The notes beneath the pieces were generated by a model. The model searched no databases. It had not been told where the DNA came from and worked only from the letters and a program-made list of their open reading frames with translations. The position numbers and the translations under genes were made by a program. From Hyphodiscus hymeniophilus (Eukaryota > Ascomycota > Leotiomycetes > Helotiales > Hyphodiscaceae), in contig VNKQ01000005.1 in assembly GCA_016508695.1 (NCBI GenBank), positions 1,550,001 to 1,614,000 on the forward strand: a stretch of DNA of 64,000 nucleotides, written 5' to 3'. Positions within the stretch are counted from its first letter, which is position 1, and every line of letters starts with the position of its first letter. Positions 31,801-42,541 of the stretch are shown here, piece by piece.

Positions 31801-32114
31801 TCGTAAAGTTTGGAAGACATATCGGACTTGCATAAGATGGAGTTATGGTTGGGGACAAACGTTTGGCGGAACGTGGAAGTGATCCAAAATAATTGCCTCT
31901 TCAGGGAGAATAGCAGTCAGGGCTAGCATGGGACTCTGCTCCGCAGCATTGAGAGCGCATGAGATATGGATGGTAGAACGAAGAGAAATCGTGGATGTCT
32001 GCTGACTCAAAGAAACATTTGAAACTACTTTAGCATTCCATTATTCTCGGAGAATATGTTCTCCATTCACAGCAAGGTCTTCGTCAGAGACCTCTTCAAA
32101 CGACCTGAGGAGCC
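31801..32114. other. intergenic between converging genes
   Basis: About 310 bp, 3' regions of LSM6 and the methyltransferase. Confidence 0.4.
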
Positions 32115-33216
32115 TTATACCCTCGATGTCCACGCTAGATAAGTCACGCCATGCACAGCAATCTCTCCCTTCTCATTCCGTTCCACATCGTCCCCGCTCA
32201 GAGCTTCGAAAACAGTCTTCCGAACCTCTTCCTTTCTCACCTCGCTCAAATTCGCAATTTGACTCAAGGTTGTGTATCTTAACCAAACGCCTTCATCGGA
32301 GAGGTACACTGTCCACTTAATCGTGTCCTCGCCCAGCGGCAAGGAAAACATTGGGAGCTTGTGCGTGACTGTATCCACGAGAGTCTGCATAGGCGTACTA
32401 TCCTGCTGCTGCTCAAAAATCTGCTTCCACTCCATATGCCTAAATCTTGGATGTCCATCTTCTAATCCAGCGACAATATTCTTCAATTTCTCTTCCCACT
32501 TTGTTGTGGTCTCCCAGGATTTGGCCCCATTATCTGCACCACATTAGCCAGTATCTTCCTTGAGCCTCATTGGTTCCTACAATCTTCAATATTCCATATC
32601 ATGCCAAACGTAGCTCCGGGCCTGAGCACTCTATGAATCTCCCTCAAAGACTCTTCTGTAGCAAACCAGTGAAAGGCCTTCTCCATGTGATCAGTAGCCA
32701 TCTAGACACACTTCTCCTGAAACCAAGCATACCTGTGCAGCAATCAAAGCATCCCCCATCCCTCTTCAACAGGCATGCTTGCAGCGTTGCCGTCCAGGAC
32801 TTTGACACCGAGTTTCTTATCCACCAAAGTACTTCTCATCCCCTCGTGAGGCTCAACGGCAATAATTTCAAACTGCTCCGGTCTTGCTACCAGTAGCTCG
32901 GTGAATTTGCCTGTGCCCGAACCAAGCTCTACAACACGTGCATCGCGTTGACTCGAAAGACCAAGGTGCTGAAGCAACTTATCAACGGCTTCTGGAGGAT
33001 AGCCTGAGTCAAGTCAGCGAAGCCTTTCCCTTCGAGATTGAAGAGAACTTAAGGACACGAGAATAATATACAAAGTGAAGCATACGATCACATCGACCAA
33101 AGGAGGGGTAAAGAAACTTTGATTCGGATTATCTTACTTGGACGGTACTTGTCGTAATTTGACGCATCACTGAAGCCAGTGGCAGCTTGATTGGCTAGAA
33201 TGAATGGTTTGCTCAT
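32115..33216 (-). CDS. SAM-dependent methyltransferase (type 11 / Tam-like) with an apparent frameshift
   Basis: Exons 33138-33216, 32733-33003, 32581-32677 and 32115-32533. N-terminus MSKPFILANQAATGFSDASN then YDKYRPSYPPEAVDKLL. SAM motif I is VVELGSGTGKFTELL, motif II EIIAVEPHEGMR, then VKVLDGNAASMPVEEGW. Here the frame breaks: DALIAAQ, which must precede AFHWFATEESLREIHRVLRP, is one base out at a G5 run (plus-strand C5 at 32753-32757). Exon lengths sum to 866, one short of 867. With one more G the protein would be 288 residues. Family members methylate small acids or unknown substrates. The break may be a homopolymer error or a real lesion. Confidence 0.8.
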
Positions 33217-33736
33217 TTTTGCAGTTTCGGCGTGTTCAGAGTGAGTTCAATTCTTGGCAGGCTTTTCATAATTTACCAGTCTCAAACGTTTCACTATGAC
33301 GGATATAAACTTGAGTCCAGGTATCAAACTACCAGGTGCGTCACAATCATCAAGCGAAGTCGACTCCTTCCATCTTCAGCGTAGGTAGTCAAGAGGTATT
33401 AGGGTCACGCAGATAATCCTGTTACACAGTATCTTGATCAGATATAGGTAGTTTGGAGCTCGTTTCACCTGATGAGCTAGTTGCATCGGCAGAATTTCAT
33501 GAGTTGACCATTACTACTATTATGATCAGATTCGATCTATGTGCGTTATACATAACCCCTAAATCTAGCTAAACTCCAGCATGCAAACCATCTCCGTAGA
33601 GTGGCGACCGTTTGTTATATGCGCCAATGCCAACCATAAACCCCGCCATAATCTACAATGCCTTGCTTTTGTACACCCATTTATGTCGTTGCCAGATCAA
33701 AGAGGAGAGTCGTAACGTCCATTCGACACAGCAAAC
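33217..33736. other. intergenic, methyltransferase promoter and MDM31 3' region
   Basis: About 520 bp, no gene seen. Confidence 0.35.
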
Positions 33737-35943
33737 CTAGGCCACGTTCCCAGCCAAGCCCATGAATAACGCCTGGATTGCTAGCGAAATAGACCAGAAA
33801 CCTACTTTCTTCAGCCGCCGCAGTCGAGCTTGACTGTCCACCACGTCTTTCGCGAACGCTTCATAGGTCTCTACGGACAGGTCATCCATGAGCCCACTAT
33901 CAAAGATCGTCCAGCTACCATCAAAATCACCTACTCGCTTCACGATTCGGCAATTGATCGGAATGAATGCATTTTGAGCATTGATATAAGCGACAATGGG
34001 TCGGATGAGAGCTTGATTGATGTAGGAAAGGTCTTTCGTAAAGAGTGGAACTGCTGCTTTGACGTCATTCAGATGGATTCGAAGGTCCATGACCAGGAAG
34101 CGTTTGTCGCTTGCTCGATGGCGTTTTTCCACTTGTGAATCTCTTTGCTCGGGAGAGTTGACGCTCGGAGTCTTTGGATTGTTCTCGAAAATATGAATAG
34201 AACGGTTCGAAGTCACTGTTGCTTCCATACGGTCATAGAAGTCGGACATCACTTTCGCGATGCTATCATCTGCTTCCGCCGGAAGCATGACATCAGCTAC
34301 AATATCAACATTTCCTTCGTGGATCCAGCCAAATGGTCCCTGGACTCCTCGATTAAGATGGTCAATTTTGAGACCATCTATTCGAAGTCGGCTTTGTTTC
34401 TTCCATGGATTCGTATCGGAATCTGAATCCTCACCAGTAGGTGTCCCAGCGAAGCCGTGCATTTGACGTGGATGGATGGTAAAGAGAGACCCATCAAAAG
34501 CTCCAGACACGTTGTTCGCCGACAAGAAATCATAGAACAGCCACTGTTTCCGTAATTGTGGCAGCTCGCAAGAGAATACGCTGACTGAAAATGGTCGGAA
34601 TCCTTTCGGCTGGTGTATGGTAATCAATAAATCTTCCATCTTGAACGAGTCTATCTCGAAGTCTCCTGGATGATGTTCGTGGCGGAACGATTTCGGATCA
34701 ACGTGGCCACCTTTCCAGTGTACTGAGGTCCTATCAACAACGCCTCGTACGCCTTTGATCTCGACATCTCTCAAAAGTCCCTTGCCATTCCACCACTTCA
34801 CAAATGACAATGTGACGTTCACAGTGTTAATTGTCACATCGAATTGAGTGTAGTTCGTATCTTCCTCTTCTTCCTTCTCTCCTTCCAATTCGACTTGTCT
34901 CTTTTCCGCAGCAGCGGCGGCTGCACTTATTGAAGAGCCTTTGCTAACTTTTGATTTACCCTGACCTGGTCGTCTCGACACAAAGACGTTATGGAAGGTG
35001 ATGACCCCGTCGTTCCATTTCGGTACAATGGCAGATTCGAACACCACCTTGATCCCAGCGGAATGAGTTAAATAATCGCCGATCCATCTCGCTAGAGTTT
35101 CTACATGACATGTTAATTGAAGCATACTCATAGATTATGGGTTAACATACCTTGTGCAACAACAGTGTTGATAGACAAGATAACAAGAGAGAAGAAGGTG
35201 GTCGTCCCAATAAAAATCCAGGCGATATTCCCAAGCACAAACCACGAGATGAAAGCACTCCAATCATCGATATTCCATGGCCGTGAGCTACGTATAGAGA
35301 ACCACTTAAATCGTACTTTCAGTCGGGACCAAAACCCGGTCGCTGCAGCGAGCAACTCCTCCTTTGTAGGCCTATGCGGCATTTTGGGTAGATGCGGAAG
35401 ATTGATATAATTTTTGGACCCTGCAGAGGGATCGTTCAATAATGGTTCGGGATTCTTTGTGATAGGCGGTACTGGTGGAGGGGTTTTTGCATCTCCAGGA
35501 GATCTCCTATCATTTTGGCTACTCGACGAAGAGCTTTTATTCCTCCTACTAGCACCCCTTTCCCGCCTTCGACTGCTTGAGTGAAGCTCCCTCTTCCATG
35601 CTAGCTGTGCCAAACTTGAGATGGGCCGATTTTCCAGAGATGTTGTATTATGAAGGGTCTTCTCTGCTATGGTCATGCAGGATGTGATTGTCGGAGTATT
35701 TGTCGTTGCACTAGGACTGACATCGAAAAACAGGAATCCACATGGTGCGAAACTTCTTACAACGGGTCTCTTCTGTGATGCTTGCGTCTTTGCTCTGGGG
35801 CTGCTCCGTGAAAAAGCTCGTCTTGCCTTGGTTGAAAAGATGCCATTGTCAAAAGGATGTTGCAAAGGTCTCGACTTGGATGCAAAAGGACTGGCTGGAG
35901 CCCATACTTGGGACCATATCCTATGCTTCATGTGTGTAGACAT
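33737..35943 (-). CDS. MDM31: mitochondrial inner-membrane protein Mdm31
   Basis: Exons 35151-35943 and 33737-35100 (50-bp intron) give 718 residues. A long Arg/Ser-rich presequence without acidic residues (SPFASKSRPLQ and on) fits mitochondrial import. A membrane segment (FISWFVLGNIAWIFIGTTTF) precedes the Mdm31/32 domain: ETLARWIGDYLTHSAGIKVV, VFESAIVPKWNDGVITFHNV, TVNVTLSFVKWWNGKGLLRD, GVRGVVDRTSVHWKGGHVDP. The C-terminus has a second hydrophobic stretch (GFWSISLAIQALFMGLAGNV). Mdm31 is needed for mitochondrial shape, mtDNA maintenance and phospholipid balance in yeast. It is divergent from PNO1. Confidence 0.93.
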
Positions 35944-36263
35944 AACATTAATGTCATGTTGAGAATTGGCAGACTGTTAAAGTTGCAGAGGCCATTTCGA
36001 GATCAAGAAAGAGAAGGGCTGGGAATAATGACAATCGGGAAAGCCGTTCTCCGTCCAAGGATCTCCGCATGCTAAATTTCGTGCTAAATTTCGAAAAACG
36101 CCAACGCACGGTCCATAATCTTATCGCCAGGAAAAATCTGTAGAGATTGTCGACACATTTCGATCCCCCCACCAACTCTGCGGCATTCAGTCTTTCTTCG
36201 ACAGGAACTATCAAGACAACCTCTGGAACTGTTATCCAATCAACAAACAGGGAGAAAGTTAAG
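35944..36263. promoter_or_regulatory. shared divergent promoter MDM31 / PNO1
   Basis: 320 bp between start codons. It includes a short direct repeat GCTAAATTTCG (36072-36082 and 36083-36093). Confidence 0.5.
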
Positions 36264-37243
36264 ATGCCTGCACCAACTGCCTTACTGAGGCGGCCGAAGG
36301 AGCTTGCAGAAGACGCAGCTAGTGTTCCATTGCCTTCAAATGGTATATTTAAATCCTGGTTTATGCTGTACTAAGACTAATAACGAAGTAGATCAAGACG
36401 ATGAGCTCCTATTAGATGCCCCTGATGCCGATATGACTGCTATGCAAACCACATCTGGCGATGTGGATAGTGAAATGCACATTGACGAGGAAGGACGTCC
36501 GAGATTTGCGCCGGCACAGAATACTGTACGAAACATTTGACAATTCTCTGCAGCACTTCGAAGCTTTCTCTATGCTGCACGGATATTTCGCTTGCGACTG
36601 CTAATCTACTACAGGATGGACCAGCGAGAGTCGAAGTCCGAAAAGTGCCAGTCCCACCTCATCGCATGACCCCTCTGAAAGCTACCTGGCCTAAGATATA
36701 TCCTCCACTCGTCGAGCACCTCAAGTTACAAGTCCGCATGAACGTCAAGTCGAAAGCAGTGGAGCTGAGAACCTCGAAACATACCACCGATACTGGGGCT
36801 CTACAAAAAGGCGCGGACTTCGTTCAGGCGTTCTGCCTGGGCTTTGATGTTGAGGATTCTATTGCGCTGCTGCGGTTGGATGATTTATACATTGAGACAT
36901 TTGAGAGTATGTCTTCGCTCTTTTCCGCCTTGGGTGGCTTGTAGTATAGGAGAACCACCACTGATCTGATTTTATAGTCAAGGACGTAAAGACTCTCCAA
37001 GGGGAGCATCTAGGTCGAGCCATTGGTCGCATCGCCGGAAAGGATGGAAAAACGAAGTTCGCAATTGAGAACGCCAGCAGAACACGTGTGGTCTTGGCCG
37101 ACTCGAAGATCCATATCCTCGGAGGTTTCAAGAACATCCACATTGCTCGAGAGGCCATTGTGAGCTTGATTCTTGGATCCCCACCTGGTAAGGTATACGG
37201 GAACTTGAGGACGGTGGCATCGAGAATGAAGGAGCGCTTTTGA
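36264..37243 (+). CDS. PNO1: pre-rRNA processing protein Pno1 (Dim2)
   Basis: Exons 36264-36342, 36392-36525, 36615-36906 and 36978-37243 give 256 residues. The N-terminal tail MPAPTALLRRPKELAED is followed by an acidic stretch. The KH-type core includes VPPHRMTPLKATWPKIYPPL, NVKSKAVELRTSKHTTDTGA, DLYIETFEIKDVKTLQGEHL, GRAIGRIAGKDGKTKFAIEN and the C-terminal HILGGFKNIHIAREAIVSLI and LGSPPGKVY. Pno1 binds the 3' end of 18S rRNA in 40S precursors and controls Nob1 cleavage. Start chosen at MPAPT, which fits the family. An in-frame ATG at 36147 would add 39 residues of low-complexity sequence. Confidence 0.95.
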
Positions 37244-38777
37244 AACTGGATAGACGATACATTGCTCGGCGTTATGGGAGCGAGATTGAGGAGCATAGTG
37301 ACGACATGGAGTTTGGGGCATGGAGGGTAAAATCATCGCATTATGGAGCTCAGGAATGAACCAGGCAAAAGTTTCGATTGGAAACCCCAGAGCTAAGTGT
37401 GATATAATCCGAAACTTGTGCTTTGGTCATATGATTTTGAGCATTTCTCAGTTCCAGATCCTTGACTTGACTGCGATCACTGAATGTCTTGGCAACGTCT
37501 TCCTTTGACTGCTTAGGCTGCTTGGATCTTTGCTCGAACCTGTGCTTAGGTGTATACGAGGGATTCACAGCAAGCCAAAGAGTTGGGAAGATGACGTTGC
37601 ATGAACAAAAGCTCATTCATCTTCGTTATAGCGCTACTATTCGAGAAGGCAAGAGATTCCTTCAAGGCATTTGACACAAATCCTATTCAAAACTCGAGCA
37701 AATCCCATCACCGTGCCCCACTTGCTTAGGTAGCTACCTACCTACCTACCCTTCATCCCAGGGCTCGCATTATTTCGTCCGGGGTGATTCAAAGCGTGTG
37801 TGTGAACAACATCCTCATACACCCATCGAGGTCCTTGAGAAAGCCAACACAGCTCAGCATTAAGCGTATATATCTCGGTTTTATCCAGCGATGGACGGAC
37901 GAACAATCGCTCCCTACCTTAGTGTAGAAAGGGCCGACCAGCGAGACTCCTTTGTAGACCAGGTAGACCAGGTCCCATTATAGCAGATAGCGTTTAGAAC
38001 ATTGGTGTTATGCCACCTGAAGTTACGGGAGTTCGTTCCTCATTATCTGGCGAATTGAGGTACACCTCGGTTCACGCACACAACCTCTTTGCTTCCCGTC
38101 CATTGCGTGTCGCTCTCGGTCATTTCCGGTAGGTGAGTATTTCGCCTATTTTCAAGCGAGAACGACGGAGTCCGCCCATCTGCAGTGCAATACAGATCCC
38201 TTGTCCTCAGAGTCATCAATTTTTTTATTGCTCTTTCTTTGCTGGAGGAAGGGTGTTGTAAGATTTCGTTTATTGCTTTGGGAGTCCCCGATGAGATGGC
38301 CCATGGGCCTTGATCGCGCCCTGTTGTGAGAGAGACACGTGAAGAGCGTAGGAGGACGAAAAGATCCGAGAAAACTAGGTAGGTAGCGTCTAAGGCAGGG
38401 GTTGCTTACTTCTTATTGTGATGTACAAATGCTTTACTTACTTGGTGCGAGGGATACTGCATATTAGTTTTATAGATGGAACGGGGTTTGTTAATGTGCA
38501 TTGTATTAATTCAGTCGTCTGTACATTGTTGTCACAAGGTAGATGAACATTTTATTTTGGAGTGAACTCATTGACTGTATTTTATTAAGTAAAGCCGAAG
38601 CTATTACAATCGTGTGGGAGAATCAGTTGGAAATTGAGTGCAAAACAACTTCTGATCGATCTCATATTACTATCCCATTCCATCAACACCAATTCCATCG
38701 CTAAGATGCAAAGCAAACCATTTCATTTTCGTGATTTTCATCCGTCCTCCAGCAGGCTCAGTCGGAAGACAAGATGC
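37244..38777. other. intergenic, no gene seen
   Basis: About 1.5 kb. It contains a CTAC-type short repeat (37726-37754) and a T-run near 38220. No supported coding or RNA gene. Confidence 0.4.
37726..37754 (+). repeat. CCTA/CTAC short tandem repeat
   Basis: AGGTAGCTACCTACCTACCT: about four tetranucleotide units in the PNO1-HSP20 gap. Confidence 0.8.
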
Positions 38778-39422
38778 TCAGTTGATAGTGATCTTGCGAG
38801 CCTGGTCCTTCTTAGCCTTGGGAACAACCAGGGTGAGGATACCATCCTTCATCGAAGCCTGCACATTCTCGGAGTCGACTCGGACGGGGAAGGTGAAGCT
38901 CCTCGAGAACTCTCCGACGCTGCGCTCGCTGACCCAGTACTTCTCCTGCGGCTCGGCCGGCTTCTCCTCCTTCTTGGCGTCCTTCTTGGCGACCTGGGAG
39001 TCCTCGGCCGGGGTCTCGTCCTCCACGGTCGCGTGGTGGTCGGCGTGGGTCTTGTCGCCCTCGATGGCGCCGGCCGACTTGTTGGATTCGAGGAGGCCCG
39101 CTGGAGGCGTGCCCGAGGTGAAGGTGCGCTCTGTCTTGCCCCGGATGACGACGGTTTGACTGTCGGTGAACTCGATCTCGACGTCCTTCTGCGAGACGCC
39201 GGGGAGTTCGCCGTGTAGCTCATAGGCTTCACCGAGCTCCTTGACGTCGAACTTGGGGGTGAAGCTCTTCATGATGCTGCCGCCACGGTGGTGGTTGTGG
39301 GCTTGGTTGTGATTGTTGGTAGGTGATCCTCGGTTGTAAGAATCGAAGTCGTCGAGGAGTCGGAAGAGAGGGTGAAAGGAGGTGGGGTCGTTGGAGACGA
39401 AGGTTCTTGGGAAGAAAGACAT
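38778..39422 (-). CDS. small heat-shock protein, HSP20/alpha-crystallin (Hsp30 type)
   Basis: From MSFFPRTFVSND the protein is 214 residues. The alpha-crystallin domain begins TPKFDVKELGEAYELHGELP and GVSQKDVEIEF. It is split by a charged, Lys/Glu/Ala-rich insert of about 60 residues (GLLESNKSAGAIEGDKTHAD to KKEEKPAEPQEKYWV), as in ascomycete Hsp30s. It resumes as SVGEFSRSFTFPVRVDSENV and ends DGILTLVVPKAKK. These chaperones hold unfolding proteins as oligomers under heat and other stress. Three heat-shock elements lie 195-335 bp upstream. An in-frame ATG at 39500 would add a 26-residue basic leader. Confidence 0.95.
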   Translation of the reverse strand: MSFFPRTFVSNDPTSFHPLFRLLDDFDSYNRGSPTNNHNQAHNHHRGGSIMKSFTPKFDVKELGEAYELHGELPGVSQKDVEIEFTDSQTVVIRGKTERTFTSGTPPAGLLESNKSAGAIEGDKTHADHHATVEDETPAEDSQVAKKDAKKEEKPAEPQEKYWVSERSVGEFSRSFTFPVRVDSENVQASMKDGILTLVVPKAKKDQARKITIN

Positions 39423-39615
39423 TTTGCGTGTAGGTGTTGAGAGAAAAAGTCGCTTAGTTTGATTGATTGGAAGTCTTGAGAGTGAACGATAAGTGTTCAT
39501 GAAGCTTTGTGTTGATTGATGATGAGGAAAGACGAGACATTGTGAGACTGAATCGCTGCTTAAATATTTCAGAAGACATTTCTATAGAGTTCCCGAACTT
39601 CAGGATCGTGATACT

Positions 39616-39625
39616 AGAAATTTCT
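39616..39625. promoter_or_regulatory. heat-shock element (AGAAATTTCT)
   Basis: Inverted GAA/TTC units, the Hsf1 recognition pattern, 194 bp upstream of the HSP20 start. Confidence 0.6.
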
Positions 39626-39660
39626 AGCATCAAGATCATACGACAAGCAAACCATAGACT

Positions 39661-39670
39661 GGAAGATTCC
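39661..39670. promoter_or_regulatory. heat-shock element (GGAAGATTCC)
   Basis: A second inverted GAA/TTC pair with a trailing GG, 239 bp upstream of the HSP20 start. Confidence 0.55.
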
Positions 39671-39744
39671 TGGCCCTTCCTGCCGGTTACACGAATCATC
39701 CAGAACGATATGATGTGGTCACATGTCGGGGTGTGGAATTATCT

Positions 39745-39754
39745 AGAATATTCT
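39745..39754. promoter_or_regulatory. heat-shock element (AGAATATTCT)
   Basis: A third inverted GAA/TTC pair, with another GGAA about 8 bp before it. Confidence 0.6.
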
Positions 39755-39835
39755 ATCCACCCAGTAAGGAAAGACGACGGCAGTGTAATTTTGTCGAGTT
39801 TCGGACCTCAAACTGGGGACTGGACTGGGACATAA

Positions 39836-40499
39836 GCTCTTAGCTCCATCCGGAAGAGAAGTCCCTAGAACTCCAGGAAGGTCTGAGATGATGATCTCAC
39901 GGCCTGAAGAGATGCCGTCACTTCATCGTAGAGTTTCTCGCTTAGAAGAAAAGGAGGCTACTGTGGCTTGACTCCGACTGTGGCTGTGCACAATTGCTAC
40001 CGTACAAGATGTTGTCGTTCTGCATGATACTTGCAGAAGTGTTATGAGAAGACGGGCGTAGGTTTATAGTCGTGGAACCTGGTTATGCGCAAAGAAATCT
40101 AGTGGCGCTGTAATTGTAATTTTGCGATTTCAAGTACTCTGCACTCCATAATTTCTCAGTGATTCCGATTAACAATGAACAGGACAATAGGTAATAAGAG
40201 CTGGACATGGCAGATATATTATAAATTTAATATACAACATGGTGGAATGTTACGCCCAGACTATGCAGATGCGAAATCCGTCAAGGATTTTGGATCCTAT
40301 ATTCTTCATGCTTCGTAAATGGCGTCTCTTCAATCATCAATCATTGCTCGGAGACAACTATGCTCATTCAGAGCTACCCAATAAAAGAAAGTGATGCCCA
40401 AAGCAATGACCAGCAAGGCGAGGTTCACAGTGATTTCCCCTTGCTCTCTAACAGTTTCGAAATTCCCAACGTTAACTGCTCACCGAACACATACTTTAT
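39836..40499. other. intergenic, HSP20 upstream region to YTH 3' end
   Basis: About 660 bp, no gene seen. Confidence 0.35.
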
Positions 40500-42541
40500 C
40501 TATTGAAATGGACGCACTTGTGGGAATCCTAGTAATGGCATAGGCATACCATGCATCTGAGTGATGGGTTGTGCGACAGGCTCCTGTAATCGATGGAAGA
40601 GGCCAGTGAGTCTCCTTCCAATGGCAGTCTCCAGTTCTGTACCATCTCTAGCAATCTTCACCTCGCGGTTCGAGTTCCAAGGGTTCCGTAAACCTCTTGT
40701 TCGATAGAATGGAAGGCGGGTTGTTGATATCCATTCAATCTTGAATGGTTTACCCCACGCCTTTGTAGCAGGGGCTGAGTCCTCATCTTGGTCGCTTTTG
40801 TTGCTGTCCTCTTCCTCATCTAAGCCTTCTTCTCGTTCCGCTTCCCAGAAGATGGTACCTCGTGCTGAGTCGTCAATGATGCGTCCTTTTGGGGAGAATT
40901 CGGTGGCAGGAGTCGGAATGGCTTTGGGAAGTTCGGGATCTTCCACCGCTTGAGCCTTGGGCGCAAATTCGATAGCTGCAGCTGGGTCATCGTTGATCGG
41001 AGATATCATCTTCGCATACCCAAAATATTCGCCTGACTTGTTTGCAGAAAAGATCAAGTACACATTGTCAGCAGTCTAAAGATTTAGTTAGCATTGGGTT
41101 CCCAAGCAATGAAGCTACTGATATGAATACAGACCTGATACGCCTTATTGAGAGCTTCTTCGTTGTGTGATTGAGTTGCCCAAATTCCATTCCTCACACT
41201 GAGCTCCAGGTCTTCAACTGTAAGACTTTTGACAACGAAGAATTTATCTTTGGGTAAGCCATCAACACCATCAATATCTCTCACAACAACACCTGTTGGG
41301 CTTTCCGCGGTTTCTTGCGGGCTCGTCTCCCCGTCTGGAGTAAGAGTTCGCGTTGGCCCTGGGTTCATCGAAGGACTCAAAGCTGCTGGTCCAGTTGGTA
41401 CAGCGACTCCAGAAGCAGTCCCCACAGAGCTCCTTCGTAGTCTGCTAACCAGTCTCACCGTCTGAAACTTGGAATCGTGTATTTTCTGTTGCGCAGCCGC
41501 GCAAGTTGCTTCGTCCTTGAAATTGGCAAATGCACAGTTGCTTTTCGAAATAAGAAACAAAGACTCCAAACCGGGCGCCTCCTTACAAACATGAAGAACT
41601 AGACTCATTAAATCGGTCTGTGGAGGCAAGTTTCCTATCCAAATCGCGTGGCCTGCAACCTGTCAGCTCCATTAATGCAACAGAGACTTTCGGGCCTCGG
41701 AAGTTGTGACCTACCACTTTGACGCGGTTTTCGAGGAGGACCACGAACAACTGAAGACTTTCCAGCGCTGGAGCCTGAATTGGTGTTAGTAAGGATGAAA
41801 ATGGAGATGCGTGCTAGTCAGCTCGGAAGTAGTTTGTCGCGTACCAATACTACTAGATCGTCCAACTGATCCACCCGTCGAGGCGCTCAAGAACTCTGTC
41901 GCTCGCTGCTGTCCCGCTAGTCTGCTGTCTCCGGAGAAGCTGCCTCGCAAACCATACTGAGTTGGACTTCCTGCATACATCTGGTTCTGACCACCGTACT
42001 GGTTAGGCTGCACGAGGTATGGCGCGCCTTGCTGCTGATGTTGTGATACGAAACCTTGATTGTAGAATTGGCTACCAGCTGTACCGTGTTGTAGGTGCGG
42101 TGACGCATTACCTGTCGCATAAACTCCTGGGTACTGGCTTTGGTATGGCAGGTTGTATGTCGCAGTTGAAGGGCTGATATTTGGAGGGCTAGTATACTGT
42201 TGTACATTCTGAATTTGATAAAGGATCCCAGGAGATGCAGGACCTTGGGGGTACCTTTGAGGTGGCATGTGTCCATAGCCTTGGTAAGATAGATCAGGGA
42301 GCGCACCACCGAGTGCGGCCATATTGAAGTTTTCCGGCCTTACATGTTGGCCATGTTGTTGTTGAGGATAAGCCTGCATTGGAGGATAGCCAGTCTGTGG
42401 TGACGGCGCAGCAGGTGCCTGCGGTGCTTTCCTGCTGTCGTTCTCGCTGTAACCTGGAGATTGGGACATTGTTGATCGGCTTCCTTGCGGCGCATTGGTG
42501 AGTTCGCCAGACAGCTGCCTATTTGGTGGTGTGTCTCCCAT
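40500..42541 (-). CDS. YTH-domain m6A reader with an N-terminal RRM
   Basis: Exons 41845-42541, 41715-41774, 41135-41652 and 40500-41075 give 616 residues. The first about 230 are Gln/Pro/Tyr-rich and disordered. After GPPRKPRQSG an RRM-like fold follows (HAIWIGNLPPQTDLMSLVLH to SNCAFANFKDEATCAAAQQK). The YTH domain starts DKFFVVKSLTVEDLELSVRN, has the cage tryptophan in NGIWATQ, joins by splicing to TADNVYLIFSANKSGEYFGY, and ends FKIEWISTTRLPFYRTRGLR. A long acidic insert splits the domain. YTH proteins bind N6-methyladenosine in mRNA and affect decay or meiotic transcripts (Pho92 and Mmi1 in yeasts). Start at MGDTPPNRQ; the frame is open further upstream. Confidence 0.92.

Noticed and set aside
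38634..39218. 194-residue plus-strand frame over HSP20
   Set aside because: Leu/Gly/Val-rich shadow of the alpha-crystallin gene on the other strand.
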